NCBI GenBank assembly: GCA_015039465.1
Contig: MU130376.1
Location: 34,844 to 98,843 of the forward strand
From: Phlegmacium glaucopus
Lineage: Eukaryota > Basidiomycota > Agaricomycetes > Agaricales > Cortinariaceae
Length of the DNA stretch: 64,000 nt
Direction of reading: 5' to 3'
The position numbers and the translations under genes are program-made. This document shows, in pieces, positions 33,152-43,189 of this stretch (its first letter is position 1; each line of letters starts with the position of its first letter). The notes under the pieces were generated by a model, which did not search any database, had not been told where the DNA came from, and was given only the letters and a program-made list of their open reading frames with translations.

Positions 33152-34069
33152 ATTTGAATGCAGAATACGAACAATGACTGGTTCAATGTTTAACGCCTAG
33201 CATTTCCTCCGCCCCCACCATGGACGATTTTCTTTAGCCTTTCATTAGGAATTTTGTTCCCCAATTCTTTTCTTGTCGCACCTTGCTTCGTCCTTCCCTT
33301 TCCCTCTTCTACGGACCACCCAATCTGACCCCATCATCCAATCCACTCACGCGCATATATATCCACCAGATACCAAACTTCCATCTAACTATCATCTATG
33401 CTTGAAAACATTGATCGAATATCCGTTCCTCCGTCCATCTTACCTTTATCTGTCCAGCCTAAGCCCCTTTTTTTCATCCGCTAAATGTGACAGTAGCCTG
33501 AGATTCCCAAAGTTCCTGAGGGCCTAAGTACAATTGTGGCAGGTTTTTCTTTACCTTATATTACAATCTTCGGTTTTTCTATTTGAATTTGACTTTATTG
33601 TTATTGTTATTGTTATAAGTAGCAAGTGTAAGCAGTACCGAGTAAGGTAAAGAGAGCAACATCTTCTTGATTGCACCGTCTTCCGAAATCTGTCACGCAT
33701 AAAATGATACGATTCCAGTTCAATGATGTTCAAAGACAAGCCTCGGCGCTCTGATCCTCAGTGATCTGAACACTCTCGACTTGGCTCTCTCACAAGCACC
33801 TTGTCACGATATCGACTACAAGACAAATGAATTACAAACTCGAATTTATTTCGCGCACTGCGAGTGACGAAAGCAAGGAGAGTACTTAGGGACTATTTCT
33901 GAAAATTTGCACTGATTTTTCCCGAAGCGCCGGCCATCAATAAGATTGGATCAAAAAGATGGAATCATCGATTTATCTCTGTTCCGGTCGCAATCTATAA
34001 AGCCAAGCGGAACCCTCAAATACAAAGTTTCTTTCAAAAAAAGGGCTACTTGAAATCTACCACCACGTC
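33152..34069. promoter_or_regulatory. T6-G5 spacer with conserved 7TM upstream block
   Basis: This is the empty-site reference for the insertions at 3011-3584 and 3985-6561. CTGTCACGCATAAAATGATACGA lies at about 33690, roughly 380 bp before G5. No gene. Confidence 0.5.
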
Positions 34070-35406
34070 ATGTTCAGGTACTTGGTCCTATTCTACCACC
34101 ACATCATGGTGCCCGGCCACTCCGAGTCAGAGACGGACTGGACCTACTACTGGACAATGAACCTTTGTCCTCTCGTTGTGGAAGGATTTTTGTTTGGTAT
34201 GTCTTCATAAATATATTACATCTGGCGACGAAGGATCTCACTAAACACAATATAACGATATTCAGGACTTTATACTGGCTGTTTTGTTCTTTACCTATAC
34301 ATCCATGCGATGAACACTCTGAAAGATTCCGACGCCAAGAAAAATGTTCTTGTCTACCCACTTTGGATGCTCTATTGTCTGTCTACTGTTAATTTTCTAT
34401 TGGATATAATGGATATGTGAGCCAGTTTCGTTCCTAGCAGTAATTTGTTGCTATAAGCCTACTAACTAATACAATATATATGTAGCTTCACTTATTTTAG
34501 CAAATCCCCGGTGCTAGAGAGACTCCTGCAGTATTGTCTGCAAATCAACATACAGATTGCAACATCCAGCTTTTACAATTTTATCTCACAGAGTATCTTG
34601 GTAAGGAGCCACAGACCTGCCTCAGGGCATAACGTACTATGAAAATTGACCTTCTTTCGATTTCTAGATCTACCGATGTTGGATTGTGTGGGGACGCAGG
34701 ACGTCTGTTACAATTGTTCCATTGCTTTTGGCGTTTGCGGCACTTGGTTAGTCAATTCTCTTGCAATTATAATCTATAATCCGTGGACTGATTTGATCAC
34801 CTTTACAAAGGTACCACATTGTCGCAAATAGGAGGCCAGCTGTGTAATATAAAGGCTCATAATTTATATTATACAAATCAGGGCCTGTACTTGGCTATCG
34901 ATGGTCTCGTCATGGGATTAATCATCTCGAAGATTGTCATGGTGTACCTCAAAGTGCGGCCTGCCATGGCTCACAGTGGGAAGGAGAACAAATTTCGCCC
35001 TCTCGTCTTCATATTCTTCATCTTGATCGAGTCTGGCAGCGTGATATTTGTAGTACAGCTATGCTGTATCATCATTTCCTCCCGACTTTTTAGTAGCAAT
35101 GAGGCAACTATGGCGTATACTTTCATTAGGAACATTTTGACGCAGGTGCCTTTGAATGTGGGTGCCTTAGTAGTGCTCACTCATTTATTATACTGAATGG
35201 GTTGATATTCTCAGGGGATAATACCAACAATCATTCTTGCACGGGACGCTTTAGGGATGTCGTACAATGATACTACCCCGTTATCGCAAACGATTGAAAG
35301 TTTGCACTTTGCCCATAATGATGACACTTCGGTGAATTCCAATCAAGAAGTTGGAGAGTTGGATGCCAGTGATGCTCAGGATATTGTTCAGGTCATAGTA
35401 ACATGA
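34070..35406 (+). CDS. 7TM membrane protein G5 (intact, 336 aa)
   Basis: Exons: 34070-34196, 34266-34416, 34486-34600, 34668-34746, 34811-35157, 35215-35406 (1011 nt, in frame). A small tandem duplication of CTACCACCAC(G/A)TCATG gives two possible starts, 34070 and 34106. I chose the first because the sequence before it matches the leader of the sister copies. TM1-TM2: LYTGCFVLYLYIHAMNTLKD. Loop cysteines: LLQYCLQIN and GGQLCNIKA. The TM6-TM7 loop is SSRLFSSNEATMAYTF. The inner loops are conserved except SGKENKF. The C-terminus is shorter than in the sisters (ending VQVIVT) because of a local deletion that also removed most of the G-T spacer. Confidence 0.85.
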
Positions 35407-35444
35407 CTTTTAGTCCGTATACGTCCATCAATTTTATTAGGAGC

Positions 35445-35975
35445 AATGGGAATTTCTCACGGGGCAACGTTTCGTTGGGATCACCGCTCGCTGTCATTCA
35501 ACTATAACCAATTCAAATTCTCTGATTTTAGGAATATGAACAGGAAAGGAGGCAAAGATGACGATGAACTCAATTTATCCAAATGACGTGATGGATTAGA
35601 AGCTTTCGTATGCCTCAAGGCAAATGGAGGCTAGTTCAACAAATGGATTCTCCTCGCTGCCAACCTTTCGGTATGTATTCCCTTACTCGTTAACTTCCAC
35701 TTCTCAGCCTATGATAGCTCATGTTCCTCTCTTTCGCTGCTCTCGTCGTCTGCCTCCTAGTATGGTTCAATGTCGGGAAAAACACGTACAGGGAACATGC
35801 CCGAACTCATTTTACCAACAGTAGCGGCCTGCAGCGGCGTCTTCACCTACCTCGTCGGCTGGTCTGGTATTCTTCTCAACAATCGTAGTTTCCTAGCATG
35901 GTACACCTTCCTCAAACGCCGTACATTCAACCTCGAAGGTAAACTAAATGCACAATGGTCCCGTTTTGCAGAAGC
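35445..35975 (+). pseudogene. Tetraspanin-like copy T7 (3'-truncated)
   Basis: It starts about 40 bp after the G5 stop with the short 5' region. Exon 2 gives MFLSFAALVVCLLVWFN, then the 11-bp deletion changes frame before ELILPTVAACSGVFTYLVG and TM3 (shortened: YTFLKRRTFNLEG). At about 35962 the coding sequence is joined to spacer sequence (TGGTCCCG|TTTTGCAGAAGCATTATA), so the CCG loop, TM4 and last exon are gone. Confidence 0.7.
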
Positions 35976-36537
35976 ATTATATCTCTTTGCGATACATCAT
36001 TTCGACTAGCAGGAAACAAGGAAGTGTCATCGATGATGGATGGCCAAGTAGGCCTGTAATCGGACCATCAAAATGAGCAAAGCGCTCATTTGATAAATTG
36101 ACACTTTGCCCATTTTGACGGTCTGCCACAGGTCTAGGACTGAAGTAGTAAGGCCAAATTTCAAGAAATTGATTGCACCTGGCATCTTCCGAATCTATTA
36201 TGGATAAAATGAACGATAAAAGGTGTTCCAACGTCAATCTCACAAGCCTCAGTAGCGCGCGCTGACCTGAACGCTCTCAACTTGGCACCTCTCAAAGGGT
36301 ATCTTATCATGATATCGATTACAAGACACAAATTCACCTTTCTTTTGCTCAATCGCGAGTGAAAAAAGGAAGAGTGCTTAAGAATTACTATCTCTAAAAT
36401 GGACTGATTTCTATTTCGACATAGCCATCAACATCAATAGAATCAATAAGATCTGATCGGTCGTAGTCTATAAAGCTAAGTGGAAGGCCTCAAATGAAAG
36501 TTTCTTAAAGGCCCACCTTGCAATCTACCACCATATC
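35976..36537. promoter_or_regulatory. T7-G6 spacer, shortened
   Basis: The block CATCTTCCGAATCTATTATGGATAAAATGA lies at about 36183, roughly 350 bp before G6. The block is degenerate relative to its sisters. No gene. Confidence 0.45.
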
Positions 36538-37807
36538 ATGTTCCTGTCGTACAATTCGCCAGAGATCTCTGGTCCTCTCAGGCTCATTGTAGGAGGGTTC
36601 TTATTTGGTAATAATATATTACGTCCGGCGATGGCAAATGATCTCAAGGCTAAACACAATATCATATTCAGGACTTTATACTGGCTGTTTTGTTCTTTAC
36701 CTATACATCCATGTGATGAAGACTCTGGAAGCAAGTTCCGACGGAAAGCGAAAATTTCTTATCTATCCACTGTGCATGCTCTATGGCCTATCTGCTGTTA
36801 ATTTCGCTTTGGAGATGAAGGATGTGTGAGCCTGTTTCAGTTCTAAATTTGATAATATAAGCCTACCAACTAATCTAATACATGCGTAGCGTCGTAGTGC
36901 AACAGACATTCCAGCAACTTTGTCTGCAGAACAATATACAGGTTGGAACATACAGCTTTTACTATTTCCTTTCACAGAGTATTTGGGTAAGCAACCACAG
37001 ATCTGCCAGTGGGTGCATAATATGAAAATATCTTCCAGATCTACCGATGTTGGATTGTGTGGGGACGCAGGATGTCCGTTACAATTATTCCATTGCTTTT
37101 GGCGTTTGCGGCACTTGGTTGGTCAAATATCTTGCAATTATAATCTACAATCCATGGACTGATTTTGTCACCTTCACTAAGGTACCACATTGTCGCAGAT
37201 GAAAGACGACTCAGACAAGAGCTGTATTTTAAATGTTCCTTATTTATTTACAGTAAATCAAGGCCTGTACTTGGCCATCGATGGTCTCGACATGGGCTTG
37301 ATCGTCCTGAAGATTGTCATGGTGTACCTAGCAGTCCGGCCTGTGATGGCTCACAGCGGGAGGGAGAACAAATTTCGCCCTCTCGTCTTTATACTCTTCA
37401 TCTTGATCGAGTCTGGAAGTGTGATATTTGTAACACAGCTATGCTCTATCATCCTTTACTTCCAACTTTTTAGTGGCAATGAGGTTACTATGGCGTATAA
37501 TTTCATCAGGACCATATTGGCGCTGGCCCCTTTGAATGTAGGTGCTTATTGCTCAATCATCATTATTTGATTATTATACTGAGTGGGTTGATATTCTCAG
37601 GGAATAATACCAACAATCATTATTGTACGAGAAGCTTTGGGAATGTCGTACAATGATACTAGCTCGTTATCGCAAACGATTGAAAGTTTGCACTTTGCCC
37701 ATAATGACGACACCTCGGGGAATTCCAATCAGGAGGTTGAACAGTTGGACGCCCAGGCCAGTGATGCTCAAGATATTGTTGAGGTTCATCGGTCCTCAAC
37801 TTCATGA
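36538..37807 (+). CDS. 7TM membrane protein G6 (intact, 320 aa)
   Basis: Exons: 36538-36607, 36672-36825, 36890-36986, 37039-37117, 37182-37537, 37601-37807 (963 nt, in frame). The N-terminus is short (MFLSYNSPEISGPLRLIVGG). The TM2-TM3 loop is 15 nt shorter than in G1 and reads VVVVQQTFQQLCLQNNIQVG. Loop cysteine two is in DDSDKSCILNV. TM3 ends SQSIWIYRCWIVWGRRMSV. Inner loop: VRPVMAHSGRENKFRPL. TM6-TM7 loop: YFQLFSGNEVTMAYNF. Near ILALAPLN the conserved QVPLN is changed. It follows the most truncated tetraspanin, so it has no linked partner copy. Confidence 0.85.
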
Positions 37808-38336
37808 CGGTCGTTCAATCCGAGTCGATGGACCCCATGCGTAAAGTAATATGAATTTTAATTTGTAGATATCCATTAATTTTATTCTTGGTCCTGATAG
37901 TATGAACGAATGAACTAATTGGGAATTCCGAGTTCTCAGTGTTGAGATCTTTACAACCTGAGCTCCCCCCAAAATCGAATGGGTTGGCGGTCGGCTTCTG
38001 GGTAGTCATCGGATCTCGGACTTTGCAATTTTAATTGAAACTCAGATGAAGTGCTGATGTTTGGCTCCGCGTCGAACCGAAAGTCCAAGTCTTTCATTCC
38101 ACCAAATCTCTCGAAACTAACAGGCGTCATCTACAGAGCACTGGGAATCCAGTTAACAATCTTCCAGGATTGGATGAGCACGAACGACCCCACAAGTGCA
38201 TCTCCCTGGATCAGCTTTAAAATAAAAGTCATGGCGTTACAAGGGATATGTGGATCAGTGAGCTCCTGTCGTCAGATGTATTCGACACTTGATCCGACAG
38301 AACTCAGATCTGGCGTGCTGAAGGCAATGGTCCACT
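37808..38336. other. G6-T8 spacer (long type)
   Basis: This carries the long tetraspanin 5' region seen before T3, T4 and T5. A + frame from 38051 (MLMFGSASNRKSKSFIPPNL..) is open into T8, but the matching frames of the sister spacers are broken, so I treat it as non-coding. Confidence 0.4.
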
Positions 38337-39269
38337 CAAACCAGTCTCTCATGGAACAACGTTTCATTGGGATCAAGTACCAACCTCTCGCTGTCAGTCA
38401 ACTACATCCCATCCAAACTCTCCGGTTTTAGGAATAGGAAAGGAGGAAAAGATGACGATGAACCCAAATTACCGAAATGAGGTGGTGGATTACAAGCTTT
38501 CAAACCCAATGAACCTCAAGGCAAAGGGAGGCTAAGATGGAACAAGTTCAAATGGGTTCTCTTCGTTACCAACTTTTTGGTATCTATTCCCTTACTTTGC
38601 GTCATTTTCCACTTCTCACTCTATGCTAGCTCATGTTCTTCTCCACCAGCGCTCTCGTCGTGGTTCAATGTCGGGCCAAACGCGTACAGGGAACAGGCCC
38701 GAACTCATCCTCCCAACAATAGCGGCCTGCAGCGGCGTCTTCACCTCCCTCATCGGCCGGTCCTGTATTCTTCTCAACTATCGTAGTTTCCTAGCATGGT
38801 GCACCCCTCTCACATGGATCACTTTCGCCTTCCTCGTCGCCCCACGTTATGTGACCTACAGACGCCGTACATTCAACCTCGAAGGTGAAATAATCGCACA
38901 ATGGTCCCGTACATTCGACACAAGCGTTCGATTTCGAATCCAAAACCAACTAGAATGTTGTGGCTATTTCAGTCCTTTCCTTATCGACTCGCATAAATAC
39001 GATGGCTGTGATCATTGATAATTACGACAAGTACGTCGTTCTCATTTTTTTCATTGGACTTCAATCTAATCATTGCATCTAGTCAACTTTCAGAAGAATA
39101 TGGAGCCAATATCGCAAGCAATATCCTCAAACGTACAAGTTCAAAATCATTACTTGGCAATAATACCATCAACGCACACACTCCTCTTGACTCTCCTGAA
39201 CGCGATACTCCTATGCATCCTTTCAGGACCAAGTCAGGTTCACATATGAGCATACCTCACGCTTTCTAG
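38337..39269 (+). pseudogene. Tetraspanin-like copy T8 (decayed, TM4 deleted)
   Basis: The N-terminal exon is the best preserved: VNYIPSKLSGFRNRKGGKDD, then LPK followed by TGA where sisters have CGA (Arg), then GGGLQAFKPNEPQGKGRLRW and NKFKWVLFVTNFL. Exon 2 (LMFFSTSALVVVQCRAKR) has the 11-bp deletion before ELILPTIAACSGVFTSLIG. TM3 is intact (PLTWITFAFLVAPRYVTY). LECCGYFSPF is followed by the same deletion of the half loop and TM4 as in T3 and T5. The last exon is open from QLSEEYGANIASNILKRTSS to TAG 39267-39269. Confidence 0.75.
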
Positions 39270-40498
39270 GTTCTGAATACAGAGATGAACAATGGCTGGT
39301 TCAATGTTCAACGCCTGGCATTTCCTCCACTACCCCGCCATGGAGGATTTTTTTCGTTTCAACATGGTATTCAGAAGCCTTGCCTCAGGACTTTTCTTCC
39401 CTCGTTCGTTTCTTGTAACATCATGTTGACCTTCCTTTCCCCCCTTCTATTAGAGACTTAGACCACACGCTGTCTCATCGGGCCCACTACCTACCTATAT
39501 TGGCTCACTACCTATATCAATCTACCCTGGGCTACCCGCTACCAACCCCTGCCTGTTCACGATCTCTACCAGATCTCGTGAGTAAATCTGCAATCAATCC
39601 AACCACTGATCCACCTACGATCCGTACATCGCGCATATATCCACCAAATACCAAACCGCCAACGTTCCATCTAACTATCCGTACATCGCGCATATATCCA
39701 CCAAATACCAAAACCACCAACGTTCCATCTAACTATCCATGAAAACATTTATCGAACATCTGTTCCTCTATCCAAATTATGTTTATCTATCCATCTTATC
39801 ATCCGCTATATATATATATATATTGTCAACGTTCACCTATTACTAAATACCTTGCGGATGTCGATAAGTCCAGTAGTTAGATTAGATTGTGTTCGTGTCT
39901 TCTCAATGCTAATTCATGACGGGAAGCCCAACAGTCACCTCGACGCACGCCCAAAAGAAATACACTATTTGCACAAGCATTACATCTCTTTTTGCGACAC
40001 ATCATTTTGACTAGGAGGAAACAAGGATGGTTTGAACTTGCGCTATCTTGGGTAGATGGATGGATGGATGGAAGATTTCAAGAACTTGCATCTATCTTTC
40101 GAACTCGAATCTCATGTATAAAATGATATGATGAAAGACAGTGTTCCGAGTCTAAGGTCAATCTCACAAGCCTCAGCGGCGCGCTCTGACCTGAACACTC
40201 TCAACTTGGCACTCTCAAAGATACCTTTTCACGATATCGATTACAAGACAAATAAATCACAAACTCAACCTTTCTTTTGCCAGTGCTCAACTGCGAGTGG
40301 AAAAAGGAAGGAGAGTACTTATGTAAGAACTACTACCTCTGATTTTTATTTTGGGCGATGACCATCAGTTTCAATAGTATCAATATAAGATAGGATCATC
40401 TATTTATCTGTGTATTCTGGTCACAGTCTATAAAGCCAAGTTGAAAGCTTCAAATAAAAAAATTCTTACACGGCCTACTTGCAATCTACCACCACATC
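39270..40498. promoter_or_regulatory. T8-G7 spacer with local duplication
   Basis: A 54-bp direct duplication (CCGTACATCGCGCATATATC..TCTAACTATC, copies from about 39622 and 39680) is present. The conserved block (CTCATGTATAAAATGATATGATG) lies at about 40110, roughly 390 bp before G7. No gene. Confidence 0.5.
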
Positions 40499-41841
40499 AT
40501 GCCATTCATAGCCTCGGACGTGGTATGGTTTAATTTGAAATACCAAGTTTGTGGTCTCATTGTGGAAGGATCCTTGTTCGGTGACAATATTACATCTGGC
40601 GACATTTGACTCCTCACTAAACACAAGATTGATATTCAGGATTTTATACTGGCTGTTTTGTCCTTTATCTATACCTCCATGCGATTAACACTCTGAAAGC
40701 TTCCGACTCGGACGCAAGGCGAAATGTTCTTATCTACCCACTTTCCATGGTCTATGGTCTATGTGTTGTGAATTTCGTGATGAATATATTGACTACGTGA
40801 GCCTGCCAATTCGGTCCTAGCAGTAATTTGATGTTAAAAGCTTAATAACTAATATAATATATGTAGTAGCCTCTATCTTTCCTTTCTGTTGAACTCAGAG
40901 ATGCCGAAGCTCTGGAACTCGCCAGGGTGTCTGCTAATCAATATACCGGCTGCAACATGGAGTTTTTACTATTTTCTTTCACAGAGTATTTTGGTAAGTA
41001 AGCACAGATCTGCTAGTGCGCACACAATATGAAATCATCTGATAAGACCTTCCAGATCTACCGATGTTGGGTTCTGTGGAAACGCAGGACGTCTGTTATA
41101 ATTATTCCATTGCTTTTGGCGTTTGCGGCACTTGGTTGGTCAAATATTTTGGGGTTATAATCTACATTGAATCTACAATGCGTGGACTGAACCTTTACTT
41201 AAGGTATCACATTGTCGCAGATAAGCAAGTCGCAGATAAGCAACGACACGGTGCTGTGTATTTCAAAGGTTCCACATTTCTTTATGGAATATCAAGCTCC
41301 GTACTTGGTTATCGATGGTCTCGTCATGGGTTTGATTGTCCTGAAGATTGTCATGGTGTACCTAGAAGTGCGGCCTGTCATGGCTCACAGCGGGAGGGAG
41401 AACAAATTTCGCCCTCTCCCCTTCATATTCTTCATATTGATCGAGTCTGGCAGTGTGACATTTGTAGCACAGCTATTCTATGTCATCCTTTACGTGTGGC
41501 AATTCGCTTTTAATTATGCCTCGGGCCCATTTGAGGCATATGTCTTCATTGGGAAAATATTAACGCAGGTCCCTTTGAATGTAGGTGCCCTAGTTCTCAC
41601 TCAATTATTATACTGAATGGGTTGATATTCTCAGGGAATAGTACCAACCATCATTCTTGTGCGAGAAGCTTTGGGAATGTCGTACAATGATATTACCCCA
41701 TTATCGCAAACGATTGAAAGTTTGCACTTTGCCCATAATGATGACACCTCGGGGAATTCCAATCAGGAGGTTGAACAGTTGGATGCCCAGGCCAGTGATG
41801 CTCAAGATATTGTTGAGGTTAATCGGTCGTCAAATTCATGA
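40499..41841 (+). CDS. 7TM membrane protein G7 (intact, 341 aa)
   Basis: Exons: 40499-40580, 40640-40796, 40870-40993, 41056-41134, 41204-41580, 41635-41841 (1026 nt, in frame). It is the most divergent copy: N-terminus MPFIASDVVWFNLKYQVCGL, TM2 YPLSMVYGLCVVNFVM, TM2-TM3 loop LLNSEMPKLWNSPGCLLINI, TM4-TM5 loop duplicated (SQISKSQISNDTVLCISKVP), TM6-TM7 loop YVWQFAFNYASGPFEAYVF. Both loop cysteines remain. The inner loop after TM3 is YRCWVLWKRRTSV instead of WIVWGRR, and the TM5-TM6 loop VRPVMAHSGRENKFRPL is unchanged. Exon 3 uses the second of two tandem TAG acceptors (GTAGTAG). It is the last unit of the array, so the duplication boundary lies just beyond. Confidence 0.85.
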
Positions 41842-42568
41842 CGGTCGTTCAATCCGAGTCGACGGACCCTATTATGCGCAGAGTAATATGACTTTTAGTT
41901 TATGTACATCCATTAAATCGGTCGTCAACTTCATGACGGTCGTTCAATCCGAGTCGACGGACCCTAGTAGTATGCGTAGAGTAATATGACCTTAAATATG
42001 AATTTTAGTTTGTATACATCCATTAATTTAATTATTAGTTCCTATGAGCGGCTGAATATTGATTTTGAAACCCCTGGGCCCTGGTACTTAATTTACGACG
42101 AAGCACCAATGATGGGATAACAAAGTCCCTTGTAAACATTAGTGATGCCGGCTCGATCAGTCGTTATAAATTTCCTTTATAGGTTCTGTATTTATAGAAC
42201 ATGTAAAATTTCGGCGACCCGACCAGACTTAATCATGGAACTACCTATGTTATCGCTTGTCCACATAATCAACGGAATAATATCTTTTGTTCGGTGACTG
42301 AATGGAGTTGAAGCTTGGTGATTCTGTGCTAATTCGAATGTTCGTCCGTTCGATGAATTACAGAATAATAATAAAAATTGGAGGCGAACCAATAACCCTT
42401 GTAATCCACAATAAGATCAAGCAAGCTTTTGAAATTTGAATACTCTATCGAACGGAGGAACACCGCCAGCTGAAAGTTGGGCACTCAACTATACAGATCA
42501 TTGATTCCGATCATTGCTCGATCATGAACAGTTAAAATGGCGTACTCATCGTCGCAATATTGAAGCTT
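41842..42568. other. Array end and transition to single-copy DNA
   Basis: The G7 3' flank TCGGTCGTCAA..AGTAATATGA is duplicated in tandem (41819-41890 and 41918-41990). Array-type sequence stops at about 42050. The rest is AT-rich with no gene. Confidence 0.55.
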
Positions 42569-42924
42569 GAAATTAATTCAAAGCTTTTCATATCCAGAGG
42601 CTTCTGGGAACTGCGTGATTGAGCCAGGGATGGCTTTGACCCTCCACAAAAAGATATCTGCTCCGGCTGTGATAATGTATACCCGCAGCAATATCACGTC
42701 AAAAATCGATGCAGCATTTGTTGTGCCTCACATGTTACACGACCCTTGAAATTAATCAAAGCCTAGTTTTCATATCCAAAGGTTCTTTGGAGTGGAGCTG
42801 CTGCGTGATTGAGCCAGGATGACTTTGACCCTAGAGATGTACTGCGGCTGCGTTAATTATCCGCAGCAATATCACACGTCAAAAATCGATTGCAGTCTTT
42901 GTTGTATCCCACCTTAACATGTCT
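42569..42924. repeat. Tandem duplication upstream of the DJ-1-like gene
   Basis: Two direct copies of about 177 bp (from 42569 and 42748) start GAAATTAATTCAAAG/GAAATTAATCAAAG and share TTTCATATCCA, TGCGTGATTGAGCCAGG, CCGCAGCAATATCAC and GTCAAAAATCGAT. They lie 270-620 bp before the start codon at 43190, so they could double a promoter element. Confidence 0.8.
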
Positions 42925-43098
42925 TGGAAAAAATTGCGAAAGATAATTGAATCATCCAATAAATTTAGATAGATAGTGATATCAATCATATCGTTATTAG
43001 TCAGGTTGGCTAAAGGCTGAGAAAGCCGACCAATGTCCGATTCACTCGCTGCGCGAAGTACGCAAGAAGTCAGGGCTTACCAACTTCATCGTCTCCTT

Positions 43099-43112
43099 AA
43101 GCATATATAAGA
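43099..43112 (+). promoter_or_regulatory. TATA box of the DJ-1-like gene
   Basis: AAGCATATATAAGA lies about 80 bp before the start codon at 43190. Confidence 0.6.
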
Positions 43113-43189
43113 GAAGAGATATAAGCTACGAGCAGTATAGCAACTGACCTCAACGTCGTGTAGCCACATCCTCCAAGTTTTAACGCAGT

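Noticed and set aside
38051..38431. 126-aa frame upstream of T8 as a separate gene
   Set aside because: The homologous spacers before T3, T4 and T5 are broken in this frame, and its end merges with the tetraspanin N-terminal exon in another frame.
18821..41841. 7TM genes as STE3-type pheromone receptors
   Set aside because: Exon layout and motifs (RCW after TM3, ESG in TM6, GIIPTIILVR in TM7) do not match STE3, and no small lipopeptide pheromone precursor with a CaaX end was seen nearby.
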